Below the pieces are notes generated by a model. The model saw only the letters and a program-made list of their open reading frames with translations, made no database searches and was not told the DNA's origin. The position numbers and the translations under genes are program-made. Positions 26,355-35,883 of a stretch of DNA of 64,000 nucleotides are shown piece after piece. How positions within the stretch are numbered: position 1 is the stretch's first letter; each line of letters starts with the position of its first letter. The DNA is from an uncultured Cryomorphaceae bacterium (GTDB lineage: Bacteria > Bacteroidota > Bacteroidia > Flavobacteriales > Schleiferiaceae), in NCBI GenBank assembly GCA_913043005.1, contig CAJWKU010000005.1:1-64000 (forward strand). Direction: 5' to 3'.

Positions 26355-27347
26355 ATGTTTACACGCTTTGAGGCCCTCAGACAATTAGGTTTTAAATTAA
26401 AATTAATGATAGATGATAAAAATCTTGTCTCAAAAGTTCATGCTGAGAATGCTTGGTTCACAACTGAATTTATTGAAGATGCCTTGCTTTCTTGGTCTTT
26501 GGCTCTATCAGAAGAAAATCTAACTAAATGGATAGGTGAAAGAAGTCATCTTGATGAAGTCGAGTATTCAAGAAAAATCGGAATAATTTGTGCTGGAAAT
26601 ATTCCTTTAGTTGGACTTCATGACATTATTTGTGCTTATTTGTCGGGAAATCAAGTTTTTTTTAAACCTTCATCTGATGACAGAGTTTTGACTATTGAAG
26701 TTATTAAGGCTTTAGGAGAAATAGACCCAAAGGCAAGGATAAAACCTGTTGAGAAGATGAATGGTATGGATGCAATGATAGCAACTGGGAGTAGCAATAC
26801 CCGGAGATATTTCGAATATTACTTCAAAGATGTGCCCAGACTTTTAAGGGGGTCTAGGACTTCGGTTTCTGTTTTAACAAATGAAACAACTCCAAATGAA
26901 TTAAAATTGTTGTCTAATGATATATTTCAATATTTTGGAAGAGGATGTAGAAGTGTAACTCATTTGTTTTTGCCAAACGATTTTGATATCCAAAGACTTT
27001 TTGAGTCATGGATTGATTGGAGCCATATAGTTATGCACAATAAATATGCTAGCAACTATGATTACCAGAGGTCGCTTCTGATGTTGAATAAAGCGAAGTT
27101 TCATGAAAATAATTTTATGATCCTTCTGGAGGATGCGGCTTTAAAGCCGCCAGTGGGTATTGTTACCTATAGTCGTTATTTCGATTTGACAACAATAAAC
27201 AAAAAACTTGAGATTCATGGAGATGAAATTCAAACTGTTGTAGGCCACGGTTTTAATACAGCTTTTGGGGATTCACAAAATCCTCAACTTTGGGATTATG
27301 CAGATGGGGTTAATAATTTATCCTTCTGTATGAACTTAAGTGACTAA
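26355..27347 (+). CDS. LuxC-type acyl-CoA reductase
   Basis: A 330-residue protein of the LuxC/acyl-CoA reductase family (aldehyde dehydrogenase fold). LuxC reduces activated fatty acids to aldehydes; the role in Bacteroidota is unknown. The NADPH-binding GIICAGNIPLVGLHD (77-90) is followed by FKPSSDD, and the probable catalytic cysteine is C198 in YFGRGCRSVTHL. There are no lux partner genes (luxD, luxE) here. The context, divergent from a ferredoxin gene and beside serCA, is common in Bacteroidota. It overlaps the convergent beta-helix gene by 4 bases. Confidence 0.87.
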   Translation: MFTRFEALRQLGFKLKLMIDDKNLVSKVHAENAWFTTEFIEDALLSWSLALSEENLTKWIGERSHLDEVEYSRKIGIICAGNIPLVGLHDIICAYLSGNQVFFKPSSDDRVLTIEVIKALGEIDPKARIKPVEKMNGMDAMIATGSSNTRRYFEYYFKDVPRLLRGSRTSVSVLTNETTPNELKLLSNDIFQYFGRGCRSVTHLFLPNDFDIQRLFESWIDWSHIVMHNKYASNYDYQRSLLMLNKAKFHENNFMILLEDAALKPPVGIVTYSRYFDLTTINKKLEIHGDEIQTVVGHGFNTAFGDSQNPQLWDYADGVNNLSFCMNLSD

Positions 27348-28837
27348 TTTTTCTCAAGTGCTCCAGCATCAGGGTCTATTATTCTATTTTTTTTCTGAGC
27401 ATCATAAGGAACTCTTATTGCTGGTGCTGAAAGACCAATGTCAATTGCTTTTGAAGAAGAATCTAATTCATAATTGTAAGATGTTTGAAGTATAAATGAT
27501 GGGTCTTCGTTAAAGACGCATTGATAAAAATAACTAGTATTTGTTAAATCATAGTTTGCGGCTGAATGATTGGGTTTAATCTTAATTAAACAACCTTGAA
27601 TTTGATAATTGAAGTCTGCATCTAGGTCAAAGTCAAACCCTAACTCTGATTCTCTACTTCCAGAAATGATGCAATTGCCAAAATAAGCCTCTCTTAAATC
27701 TCGATATCTATATTGTCCACTACCATCATCATAACGATTAAATAATCCAACCATAGGTGTAGAGCGAGATGCTGGAAATTCATTTATAAAAGTACAATGG
27801 TCAATAAACGATCTTCCTCCGAGGCAATAAAGCCCATAAAGTCCAGCATTGGCAACAACAACATTCTCCATCTCAATATTTCCAAAGCCACTGTATATGC
27901 TTACCCTGCTGAAGTCAGTGATTCTGGAGTTTTTAATAATTAGATTTCTTTCTTCTAACTCACTCACCGAATCACATCGAATTCCTATTGTTCCATTTTT
28001 GATCCAAGCGTTGTTTATACTTGCTTTCCCACCTCTTTGAATGAATAAGCCTCCAAATAAGCCTCCCCATTGACCCGCAATATTGTTATAAAATGGCTCT
28101 AAGCGATCACCCTCCAAGATTGCTGGGTTTAAATAACTTCCGATGTTTGCCTCATCAATTTTTAATTCACCACCCGATGAGATCCATAAACCAGATCCTG
28201 CATGAAAATGAACTTTTGTTTCCGATAGAATATCTAATGTTCCCCCGCTGTCGATAATTGCATAACCATAAACGACATGAGGCTTATCATTTGACCAAAT
28301 AGCATTTTTTGGAAGAATAGAATAAGGGATTATGATATCTGAATAAGGAGGGTTTTGTTTAATTGTAATTGCTTTGTTAGGGAAGTAAAAGTGAGCATCA
28401 AGTGCTAAAGAAATTAATTTTACATCGTTTACGTATCCTTTATTACTTACTACTATTGAATCGGTCCAAATCATCTCTGAGCCACCTGCTGGAGCAGTCA
28501 GTTCAACGAATACCCAAATACTGTCGAAAGCAGGTAATATGATATTATTTATATCTTCACCACTAAGTCCATTGACATTAATTCGAAATGGACTTTCTCC
28601 CCCTTTGCCTAAAACTATTTTATCTATTAATATATTCTCATTGCTTGTATTGCGGATAGTAAAGCTTCTAGTTGAGCTGCCAACCGTACTAAATACAGTG
28701 TCTAAGTAAATGGTATCCTGAGAAAAGGTAATATTCATGGGATCAGAGGCTGTATCGTAACCTGGCTGGCATGAATAGGCTATGAGCCCAGTTGCAATTA
28801 GAATAAAAAGGGAGTAGAGTTTTAATTGTTGTTTCAC
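27344..28837 (-). CDS. Lipoprotein with right-handed beta-helix domain
   Basis: A 497-residue lipoprotein: the lipobox ends at C23 (LIAYSC), so it is anchored in a membrane and probably exposed at the cell surface. Residues about 40-145 resemble an Ig-like or DUF1573-type domain (LDTVFSTVGSSTRSFTIRNTSNENILIDKI). Residues about 190-470 carry short repeats of the kind found in parallel beta-helix proteins (GGTLDILSETKVHFHAGSGLWISSGG). It starts with GTG. No enzyme motif is recognised. Such proteins may bind or process polysaccharide; that is inference. Confidence 0.75.
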   Translation of the reverse strand: MKQQLKLYSLFILIATGLIAYSCQPGYDTASDPMNITFSQDTIYLDTVFSTVGSSTRSFTIRNTSNENILIDKIVLGKGGESPFRINVNGLSGEDINNIILPAFDSIWVFVELTAPAGGSEMIWTDSIVVSNKGYVNDVKLISLALDAHFYFPNKAITIKQNPPYSDIIIPYSILPKNAIWSNDKPHVVYGYAIIDSGGTLDILSETKVHFHAGSGLWISSGGELKIDEANIGSYLNPAILEGDRLEPFYNNIAGQWGGLFGGLFIQRGGKASINNAWIKNGTIGIRCDSVSELEERNLIIKNSRITDFSRVSIYSGFGNIEMENVVVANAGLYGLYCLGGRSFIDHCTFINEFPASRSTPMVGLFNRYDDGSGQYRYRDLREAYFGNCIISGSRESELGFDFDLDADFNYQIQGCLIKIKPNHSAANYDLTNTSYFYQCVFNEDPSFILQTSYNYELDSSSKAIDIGLSAPAIRVPYDAQKKNRIIDPDAGALEKN

Positions 28838-28848
28838 TTAATCTAAGT

Positions 28849-28856
28849 ATCTTTGC
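28849..28856 (+). promoter_or_regulatory. -7 box for the L31B-lon cluster
   Basis: TATCTTTG matches TAnnTTTG exactly. It lies 9 bases before an in-frame ATG at 28866 and 54 before the homology-supported start of L31 at 28911. Confidence 0.52.
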
Positions 28857-28910
28857 AAGCCGCTAATGGAAATCGGGCCAAATCTCGGTTTAATTAAAAA
28901 TTATCAAGCG

Positions 28911-29162
28911 ATGAAAGAAGGAATTCACCCAACAAATTATCGCCAATGTGCTTTCAAAGATATGAGTACTGGCGATGTAACTGTTATAAGAAGCTGCGCA
29001 CCATCAAGAGAAACTTTAAAAGTTGATGGAAAAGAGTACCCACTTGTCAAAATGGAGGTGTCATCATATTCACATCCTTACTACACTGGAAAGCAAAAAT
29101 TATTAGATGCTGCTGGTCGAGTTGATAAATTCCGTAACCGATACGCTAAATTCTCCAAGTAA
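28911..29162 (+). CDS. rpmE2: 50S ribosomal protein L31 type B
   Basis: An 83-residue L31 type B protein (zinc-free class). Signatures: MKEGIHPTNYRQCAFKDMSTGD and YPLVKMEVSSYSHPYYTGKQKLLDAAGRVDKF. It has no CxxC zinc site. An in-frame ATG at 28866 would add 15 residues (MEIGPNLGLIKNYQA) absent from family members; I use 28911, where A-rich sequence precedes the ATG. The -7 box 9 bases before 28866 makes the longer form possible too. It begins a likely operon with the GlmU-like gene 18 bases downstream. Confidence 0.93.
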   Translation: MKEGIHPTNYRQCAFKDMSTGDVTVIRSCAPSRETLKVDGKEYPLVKMEVSSYSHPYYTGKQKLLDAAGRVDKFRNRYAKFSK

Positions 29163-29180
29163 TTGGCTTAAATTCGGTTC

Positions 29181-30335
29181 ATGGATATAGTTTTCCACGA
29201 CGGACTTGAACATAGTTCTCTGAAGCCATTAACTTTAACGAGACCTGTTTCTGACTTGCGAGTTGGAATTCTTACTATCTCTGAAAAATGGTCTAGAATT
29301 CTCGATGCGAAAAATATATCATTCGCAACTGCGGAGCATTTAAGAAAAAAATTTCCAGAGAAACCGGGGGACCTTCACATACGTGGAGGGCTTTTACCAT
29401 GCCCTCATTTAGTAGAAGCTATAAAATTGCTTAAAAATGGTGAATGCCTCATGTCAGGGGTTGAATGGTTAGCCCATAAAAATGGGGAAGTCAAGATTTC
29501 TTTTGATGGGAGTTATCAAATAATAAAACGGCCAGAGAATATTTTTTCTTGGAATAAAAAGGAATTAGATTCTGATTTTGATCTTCTGACTTTAGGACGT
29601 AAAAGTGAAACTATATCAGATTCAAATAAAGTTTTTGGTAAAAGAGTTTTTTTGGAAAAAGGAGCTGTAGTGGAAGGGGCAACATTAAACTCCTCAGATG
29701 GCCCAATATATCTAGCTCAAGACAGTGAGGTAATGGAGGGTTCGATGATTCGTGGGGGCTTTGCCCTCGGAGAGTCGAGTAAATTAAAATTGGGAACCAA
29801 AATATATGGCGCTACCAGCATAGGGCCTTTTTGTAAGGTAGGTGGTGAAATAAATAACTCCGTCATTTGGGGGTTTTCAAATAAAGGTCATGATGGATTT
29901 TTAGGTAATGCAGTATTGGGTCAATGGTGTAATATTGGAGCAGGGTCCAGTAACTCAAATTTGAAGAATAACTATGATGATGTTAAACTGTACTCATATG
30001 ATTCAGGAAGGTTTGAGTCAACAGGACTTCAATTTTGTGGATTGATTATGGCAGACCACAGTAAATGCGCAATAAATACATCATTTAATACGGGGACAGT
30101 TGCTGGTGTCTCGTGTAATATTTTTGGTTCCGGTTTTCCTCGTAACTATATACCGGATTTTTCATGGGGTGGCCCACAGGGATATTCAGAATATTCAATC
30201 GATAAAGCCATTGCAACTGCAGAAAGAGTTATGTTTCGAAGAGGGTTGGTTATGGATGAAATTGAATCAGACATCTTGTCAGCTGTTTACGACCAAACGT
30301 CAGAATTACGAGGTGGCATGGCTCTTGCCAAATAA
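29181..30335 (+). CDS. GlmU-like UDP-GlcNAc diphosphorylase / acetyltransferase (Bacteroidota type)
   Basis: A 384-residue protein of the alternative Bacteroidota GlmU family. The N-terminal nucleotidyltransferase-like half starts unusually (LKPLTLTRPVSDLRVGILTI), and the C-terminal half (about 150-360) is a left-handed beta-helix with hexapeptide repeats (LAQDSEVMEGSMIRGG, IGPFCKVGG, GNAVLGQWCNIGAGSS). It is proposed to make UDP-GlcNAc for peptidoglycan and lipid A in place of standard GlmU. Its end overlaps the lon start (TAATG). Confidence 0.86.
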   Translation: MDIVFHDGLEHSSLKPLTLTRPVSDLRVGILTISEKWSRILDAKNISFATAEHLRKKFPEKPGDLHIRGGLLPCPHLVEAIKLLKNGECLMSGVEWLAHKNGEVKISFDGSYQIIKRPENIFSWNKKELDSDFDLLTLGRKSETISDSNKVFGKRVFLEKGAVVEGATLNSSDGPIYLAQDSEVMEGSMIRGGFALGESSKLKLGTKIYGATSIGPFCKVGGEINNSVIWGFSNKGHDGFLGNAVLGQWCNIGAGSSNSNLKNNYDDVKLYSYDSGRFESTGLQFCGLIMADHSKCAINTSFNTGTVAGVSCNIFGSGFPRNYIPDFSWGGPQGYSEYSIDKAIATAERVMFRRGLVMDEIESDILSAVYDQTSELRGGMALAK

Positions 30336-32779
30336 TGTCACCTATGGAAAGAACTGCATTTTCGCTACATTCAGAAGAGACCGACTTTATTCCGCTCATT
30401 ACTAACGAAGAAGATAATAGTATTCCTGATAGCGATTTGCTTGAAGACATATCATTACTTCCATTAAGAAATACAGTTCAATTCCCCGGGGTTGTATCAC
30501 CAATTACCGCCGGTCGAGATAAAAGTATTAAACTTGTTCAGGGAGCACAAAAAGGGAAAAAATTATTTGGTGTCTTAGCTCAAAAGGATCCGGATACTGA
30601 GACTCCAGGAGGGGAGCATTTGCATTCTGTCGGTACTCTAGTTCAAATGGTAAAGTCCTTTAAAATGCCAGATGGAAATATTACGGCCATTCTTCAGGGT
30701 AAAAGAAGATTTCGAATTATTGAAGTTATAAGTGAAGAGCCCTTCCTTAAAGCTAAAGTTGAGTACTTAAATGATATTAAAGCTGCTGATAGTACTGAAT
30801 TCCGTGCTCTAATCCAGCATATCCGGGAAATGGCAATGGAAATAATACAGGAATCTCCAAACATTCCTACTGAAGCTCAAATTGCGGTAAAAAATATTGA
30901 ATCAGATACATTTTTGATACATTTTATTGCAAGTAATATGAACCTTGATGTTGAAAAAAAACAAGCTATTCTTGAAGAAGATGATATTAGCAAGCGTACT
31001 AATGCTGTTTTAAAACATCTTAGTTATGAAAAGCATTTGCTTGAGGTAAAAAATGATATTGCAAATCGCGTGCGCACCGAGTTTGATCAACAACAAAGAG
31101 AATATTTTCTTCAACAGCAAATGAAGACAATTCAGGAAGAGCTTGGAGGCGTTAGTAATGAAGCAGAAATCCAGTCAATGCGAGACCGGGCCGAAAAAAT
31201 GGATTGGCCAGACATAGCGGCAAAACAATTTGATAAAGAAATCCAACGTCTTCAGAGAATGAGTCCGCAAGTTCCAGATTTTGGTATTCAAAGGAACTAC
31301 CTTGAATTTATTTTAGACTTACCATGGAATAAATTAACCGTTCAACCGATAAAATTAAGCAAGGCAAGAAGAGTATTAGATCGAGATCATTTCGGGTTAG
31401 ATAAGGTTAAAGAGAGGCTTTTGGAACATCTAGCCGTTTTAAAGTTAAAAGATGATATGCGTAGCCCAATTTTGTGTTTGTATGGCCCTCCAGGGGTTGG
31501 AAAAACATCACTTGGGAAATCTATTGCTGAGGCTTTAGGGCGAGATTACGTAAGAATGTCACTAGGCGGATTAAGAGACGAGTCCGAAATAAGGGGACAT
31601 AGAAAAACATATATAGGTGCTATGGCAGGACGTATTCTGCAGTTAATAAAAAAAGCAGGCTCATCAAACCCAGTTTTTGTTTTAGATGAAATTGACAAAC
31701 TGGGTTTTGGAGTTCAGGGAGATCCATCAAGTGCATTATTGGAGGTCTTAGATCCAGAACAAAATAAAACTTTTTATGATAATTTTCTTGAAATGGGATA
31801 TGATCTATCAAAAGTTCTTTTTATTGCTACTGCAAACACCATTTCAACTGTACAGCCGGCTTTAAGAGATAGAATGGAACTTATTGAGGTCAATGGCTAT
31901 ACCATGGAAGAAAAAGAACAGATTGGTAAGAAATACTTGCTTCCAAAACAGCTTGAAGAACACGGGCTGGATAAAAATTCTATAAAAATTGGCAAGTCAG
32001 AAATGATTGATCTTATCGACAATTATACTCGTGAATCTGGAGTTAGGAACCTGAATCGAGAGCTAGCAAAATTAGCAAGGAAAGCAGCTTTGTCAAAAGC
32101 TGAAGAAAAAGAATTCCCTTCCAGTATAACTAGTGAGAATCTCATAGAAATAATGGGGGCTCCGAGATTTGATAGAGATGTATATCAGGGAAATGAAATT
32201 GCAGGTGTCGTTACAGGTCTGGCTTGGACACCAGTCGGTGGGGATATTTTATTTATTGAAACCAGTATTTCCTTAGGTAGTGGAAAGCTTAATATTACTG
32301 GAAACTTAGGAGATGTAATGAAAGAATCGGCATCCATTGCAATGGCCTATCTAAAAGGAAATTCGGATAAATATAACCTTGACAATGATTTGTTCACAAA
32401 ATATGATGTTCATATTCATGTTCCAGAAGGGTCAATACCAAAAGATGGTCCATCTGCTGGAATAGCAATACTTACTGCATTGACTTCGCTATTCACGCAG
32501 AAAAAAGTAAAGAATAGACTTGCGTTAAGTGGAGAAATAACACTAAGAGGAAAAGTTCTTCCCGTGGGTGGAGTTAGAGAGAAATTACTTGCGGCTAAGA
32601 GATCGGGAATAACGAATATTATTTTGTCAGGAGCTAATAAAAAAGATGTTCTTGAAATTCCTTCGAAGTATCTTTCTGGAATGATTTTTAGTTATGTTGA
32701 CAGTATGGAGGAGGTGTTAATTAAGGCGGTATTAGATCAGAAAGTGAAAACTGCTAAAGAATTACCAATGAAGAATTAA
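30335..32779 (+). CDS. lon: ATP-dependent protease La (Lon)
   Basis: An 814-residue cytoplasmic protease that degrades damaged and regulatory proteins. The N-terminal substrate domain starts at about residue 40 (ISLLPLRNTVQFPGVVSPI). The AAA+ module has Walker A GPPGVGKT (384-391) followed by the Walker B region FVLDEIDKLG, and the C-terminal peptidase has the catalytic serine S707 in KDGPSAGIA and a lysine near 750. An acidic N-terminal extension of about 40 residues precedes the first domain. The start overlaps the GlmU-like stop by one base, and porQ follows after 9 bases. Confidence 0.98.
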   Translation: MSPMERTAFSLHSEETDFIPLITNEEDNSIPDSDLLEDISLLPLRNTVQFPGVVSPITAGRDKSIKLVQGAQKGKKLFGVLAQKDPDTETPGGEHLHSVGTLVQMVKSFKMPDGNITAILQGKRRFRIIEVISEEPFLKAKVEYLNDIKAADSTEFRALIQHIREMAMEIIQESPNIPTEAQIAVKNIESDTFLIHFIASNMNLDVEKKQAILEEDDISKRTNAVLKHLSYEKHLLEVKNDIANRVRTEFDQQQREYFLQQQMKTIQEELGGVSNEAEIQSMRDRAEKMDWPDIAAKQFDKEIQRLQRMSPQVPDFGIQRNYLEFILDLPWNKLTVQPIKLSKARRVLDRDHFGLDKVKERLLEHLAVLKLKDDMRSPILCLYGPPGVGKTSLGKSIAEALGRDYVRMSLGGLRDESEIRGHRKTYIGAMAGRILQLIKKAGSSNPVFVLDEIDKLGFGVQGDPSSALLEVLDPEQNKTFYDNFLEMGYDLSKVLFIATANTISTVQPALRDRMELIEVNGYTMEEKEQIGKKYLLPKQLEEHGLDKNSIKIGKSEMIDLIDNYTRESGVRNLNRELAKLARKAALSKAEEKEFPSSITSENLIEIMGAPRFDRDVYQGNEIAGVVTGLAWTPVGGDILFIETSISLGSGKLNITGNLGDVMKESASIAMAYLKGNSDKYNLDNDLFTKYDVHIHVPEGSIPKDGPSAGIAILTALTSLFTQKKVKNRLALSGEITLRGKVLPVGGVREKLLAAKRSGITNIILSGANKKDVLEIPSKYLSGMIFSYVDSMEEVLIKAVLDQKVKTAKELPMKN

Positions 32780-32788
32780 CTTGGTAGG

Positions 32789-33883
32789 ATGAAATTCGCA
32801 GCTGCGTTCAAAATAAATTTCCTTCTTTATTTTCTTTTGTCGGGTCCATTGTATTCCCAATTGTCTCTTAGATCTGGTTTTGCAACACTTGAAAATTTTG
32901 GTTCAGCAAGATTATTGGCTCTTGGTTCAATTTCATCTGCTCATCCTGGAGATGTTTCTTTTTCAGCACTAAATCCTGCATGTTTAAATGAGTCGCAAAA
33001 AGGTGAATGGTCAATAACTTCTCAGGCCTCTGTAGGTGGTCTTAGTCAAGGATCATTAACTGTTGGTGTGCCTTTTCCAAAAAAAATATTTAAGATAAAA
33101 CCTAGTGAAAAACGAATATTAAATGCTCAGAAAGGGGGAATTAATCTTAAACCCTCAGATATTTTTGTTTCTCTAGGAGTGGATTATATTAATAGCGGTC
33201 TGCTTGATCAAAGAAATGCAGCAGGAGAACTATTAGGTTCGTTTACGGCAAGAGAGGTCATGCCAAGAATGGCATTGAGTGCTAAATATGGTCAATTTTC
33301 ACTCGGGTTAGGTATTAAACTCCCTATTATTTCATATGGTTCTTTCACTGCTCAAGCAATATCCACAGATTATGCTTTTCAATGGTCTGGTGATTCAACG
33401 AGAAAACAAATTGTTGTTTTACTTCGAAATGTGGGATGGAATTTTGAATATTTTGCTTCTCAGAGTGAGAGACTTCCGATAAATCTTCAGATTTCATTTA
33501 GTCAAAAATTAAAACATGCCCCTTTTCGATACAACATAACTTATAGTAATATCCAAAGATGGGATTTGAAATATTTAGATCCACAATTATTGGTAAAAGA
33601 TCCACTAACGGGTATTGTTTCATACACTAATCTTCCGTGGTACAATAATTTATTTCGTCATGTGACACCAAGTGTTGAGGCTCAGTTGGGTGGGAGATTA
33701 TATTTCCAGCTCGGTTATGATTTCCGTCGTCAAATGGAGAATCGTTTGACAACTAGAAGAGTTAGTGCAGGAGTTAGCACCGGTATTACTTTTAAAGCGG
33801 GAAAAAATAATTTTCAGTATGGCAGCTCTTTGTACAATGTTGCTGGTCGTATAAATCAATTCTCTCTAATTAGAAAGTTTTAA
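32789..33883 (+). CDS. porQ: Type IX secretion system protein PorQ
   Basis: A 364-residue outer-membrane barrel protein with a signal peptide (hydrophobic residues about 8-22, cleavage near YSQ). FATLENFGSARLLALGSISSAHPGDVSFSALNPACL is the PorQ opening. The PorP/SprF/PorQ-type barrel continues to GITFKAGKNNFQYGSSLYNVAG. PorQ belongs to the attachment complex that anchors T9SS cargo at the surface together with PorU, PorV and PorZ. The lon-porQ-cmk order is common in Bacteroidota. The gene is 10 bases before cmk. Confidence 0.9.
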   Translation: MKFAAAFKINFLLYFLLSGPLYSQLSLRSGFATLENFGSARLLALGSISSAHPGDVSFSALNPACLNESQKGEWSITSQASVGGLSQGSLTVGVPFPKKIFKIKPSEKRILNAQKGGINLKPSDIFVSLGVDYINSGLLDQRNAAGELLGSFTAREVMPRMALSAKYGQFSLGLGIKLPIISYGSFTAQAISTDYAFQWSGDSTRKQIVVLLRNVGWNFEYFASQSERLPINLQISFSQKLKHAPFRYNITYSNIQRWDLKYLDPQLLVKDPLTGIVSYTNLPWYNNLFRHVTPSVEAQLGGRLYFQLGYDFRRQMENRLTTRRVSAGVSTGITFKAGKNNFQYGSSLYNVAGRINQFSLIRKF

Positions 33884-33893
33884 GTAAACAATT

Positions 33894-34577
33894 ATGGTTA
33901 TTGCAATTGACGGTTATTCATCAACAGGTAAAAGCTCACTTGCAAAGAAGTTGGCAAGTCAATATGGATTTTTATACATTGATACAGGAGCGATGTACAG
34001 AATGGTTGCTCTTAAAGTACTCAGGGAAGGATGGATAAATAGTAAAAAAGAAATTAGTGATGATTTGCTTGAGAGAAATTTGCCATTATTAAATATTGAT
34101 TTTAAGAGAACCTCAGATGGTAAAAATTTTGCTCTCTTGGATGGTGAAGTTGTGGAAACAGATATTAGAACAATGGAAATTAATGATATAGTTTCTAAAA
34201 TATCAAGTTTAACAATAGTTCGATCTCAATTGGTAGCTCAACAACAAAAAATGGCTATTGGTAAAGATCTAGTCATGGATGGTCGTGATATCGGTACTGT
34301 TGTATTTCCTAATGCTGATTTAAAAATATTTATGCAGGCTGATGCTGATATTCGCGCAAACCGACGATTATTAGAGCTCAGATCTAATGGAAATTTTAAT
34401 GTCTCTTTAGAAGAAGTAAAGGCTAATTTGATTCAAAGAGATAATGATGATCAGGCTAGAAGTGATTCACCCCTTCAAAAGGCTTCTGATGCTGTTGTAT
34501 TAGATAATTCAGAAAAGAGTGCAGAAGAAGTTTTCAAATTGGTTTCTTCATGGGTTTTAGAAAAAATAAATACCTAG
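33894..34577 (+). CDS. cmk: (d)CMP kinase
   Basis: A 227-residue cytidylate kinase that phosphorylates CMP and dCMP with ATP. The P-loop GYSSTGKSS is at 7-15, followed by YGFLYIDTGAMYRMVAL and the nucleotide-binding loop MDGRDIGTVVFPNADLKIFM; the C-terminal part has RANRRLLEL and RDNDDQARSDSPLQKA. It is the last gene of the glmU-like/lon/porQ/cmk cluster and overlaps convergent psd by 4 bases. Confidence 0.97.
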   Translation: MVIAIDGYSSTGKSSLAKKLASQYGFLYIDTGAMYRMVALKVLREGWINSKKEISDDLLERNLPLLNIDFKRTSDGKNFALLDGEVVETDIRTMEINDIVSKISSLTIVRSQLVAQQQKMAIGKDLVMDGRDIGTVVFPNADLKIFMQADADIRANRRLLELRSNGNFNVSLEEVKANLIQRDNDDQARSDSPLQKASDAVVLDNSEKSAEEVFKLVSSWVLEKINT

Positions 34578-35233
34578 TTATTTTTGATTCTCGCAATAAT
34601 AGTTTCTCCTCCTTTAGGTTTATCACCAATTTTCACACAAACTTCAGCCTCAAGGGGCAGGAAAACATCCATTCGAGAACCAAATTTGATGAACCCAAAT
34701 TCTTGTCCAGCCAATAATTGATCATTAGGACGGCAATATATGGCTATTCGTCTTGCTACAGCTCCAGCAATTTGACGAAATAATATAGGTCCTGTTTTGT
34801 TATTTTCCATAACAACTGTTGTTCTTTCATTTAATTGAGATGACTTTGGGTGCCAAGCAACTAGATACTTCCCTTGATGATATCTGGTGTAGGTCACATT
34901 TCCAGTTATTGGCGCCCTATTGACATGGACATTTAGTGGTGACATAAATATGGAGACCATTTTTCTTTTGTCATTCAAATATTCTGTCTCTTCTAGTTCC
35001 TCAATGAGTACCACTGTGCCATCGGCAGGTGCGACAATTTCTCCTTCTTTAGAATTTGTCACCCTTTTAGGATTTCTAAAAAATTGAAGAACAAGTAGGT
35101 ATATAATTATTGCAACTGCTAAAAAGAACTGAATGATCCAGTCTTGTAAAGCTATCTTTTGAATGAGTATGTATAAAAGACACAACAAAAGTAAGGTTAT
35201 AGAAAGTGGTTTACGCCCTTCTCTATGAATCAT
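34574..35233 (-). CDS. psd: Phosphatidylserine decarboxylase proenzyme
   Basis: It makes phosphatidylethanolamine. This short form (219 residues) has one or two N-terminal membrane segments (about 10-30 and 34-52). The self-cleavage site is visible as FGSRMDVF: cleavage between G185 and S186 would make the pyruvoyl cofactor. FFRNPKR, VAPADG and SIFMSPLNVHVNRAP are other signatures. Its start overlaps the end of cdsA by 4 bases (ATGA type), so the two phospholipid genes are coupled. Confidence 0.96.
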   Translation of the reverse strand: MIHREGRKPLSITLLLLCLLYILIQKIALQDWIIQFFLAVAIIIYLLVLQFFRNPKRVTNSKEGEIVAPADGTVVLIEELEETEYLNDKRKMVSIFMSPLNVHVNRAPITGNVTYTRYHQGKYLVAWHPKSSQLNERTTVVMENNKTGPILFRQIAGAVARRIAIYCRPNDQLLAGQEFGFIKFGSRMDVFLPLEAEVCVKIGDKPKGGETIIARIKNN

Positions 35234-35883
35234 GGAATTAATATATAAGATTGAAATACAGCGATAACGATAACAGAAAAGAGAAAACTATCAAAACGAT
35301 CAAGAAACCCTCCGTGTCCTGGAAGAAATACTCCTGAATCTTTGACTTTAGCAGATCTTTTAAATTTTGAACCTATCAGGTCACCTATTGGTGCTAATAT
35401 TCCAATCGTTAATGGAAGAGCCCATGAAATACGTTGCCAAGATTTAATTGATCTAAATTCGGAAAAAGGATCTATTTCAACTAGACCTAATAAACCTAGA
35501 AAAAAAGTAAATAAAAAACCAATAATTGCACCTTCCCATGTTTTTTTTGGGGATAGTTTTATGGCTAAAGGTGTTTTTCCGAGAAACCGTCCACCCATAT
35601 ATGCCATGGAGTCGCTGATCCAGATTAAAACAAAAATGATAAAAATTATTGAGGTGTTATTATTATTTGATGATTCTGAGATTGACCATACTGAGCAGCC
35701 AGCAAGAATCACATATGATATTCCAGTTAACTTTTCTATAGTTTTCAACTTTTTCATTCGAATAAATTCCAAGCAAATGCCAATAAATGGAAGAATTAGA
35801 ATCAATGGGGACCATGTTTCTGCATTACAAATCCAAAAAATTGCAAGAGCGTAGACCGCTCCCCAAAATACTCTTATCATCAT
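35230..35883 (-). CDS. cdsA: Phosphatidate cytidylyltransferase (CDP-diacylglycerol synthase)
   Basis: It makes CDP-diacylglycerol from phosphatidate and CTP, the branch point of phospholipid synthesis. The chain has 217 residues, short for the family (commonly about 270), yet the signature GDLIGSKFKRSAKVKDSG...GHGGFLDRFDS is complete and the N-terminus aligns with the family start, so the difference lies in fewer membrane segments. It overlaps the LUD gene upstream and psd downstream by 4 bases each. Confidence 0.93.
   Translation of the reverse strand: MMIRVFWGAVYALAIFWICNAETWSPLILILPFIGICLEFIRMKKLKTIEKLTGISYVILAGCSVWSISESSNNNNTSIIFIIFVLIWISDSMAYMGGRFLGKTPLAIKLSPKKTWEGAIIGFLFTFFLGLLGLVEIDPFSEFRSIKSWQRISWALPLTIGILAPIGDLIGSKFKRSAKVKDSGVFLPGHGGFLDRFDSFLFSVIVIAVFQSYILIP

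Noticed and set aside
25141-27347. A bioluminescence (lux) locus
   Set aside because: Only a LuxC-type reductase is present; no luxA, luxB, luxD or luxE.
35342-35854. 170-residue frame opposite cdsA
   Set aside because: It lies wholly on the other strand of cdsA, has no protein-like pattern and no promoter box. Mirror frames of this size are common opposite membrane protein genes.
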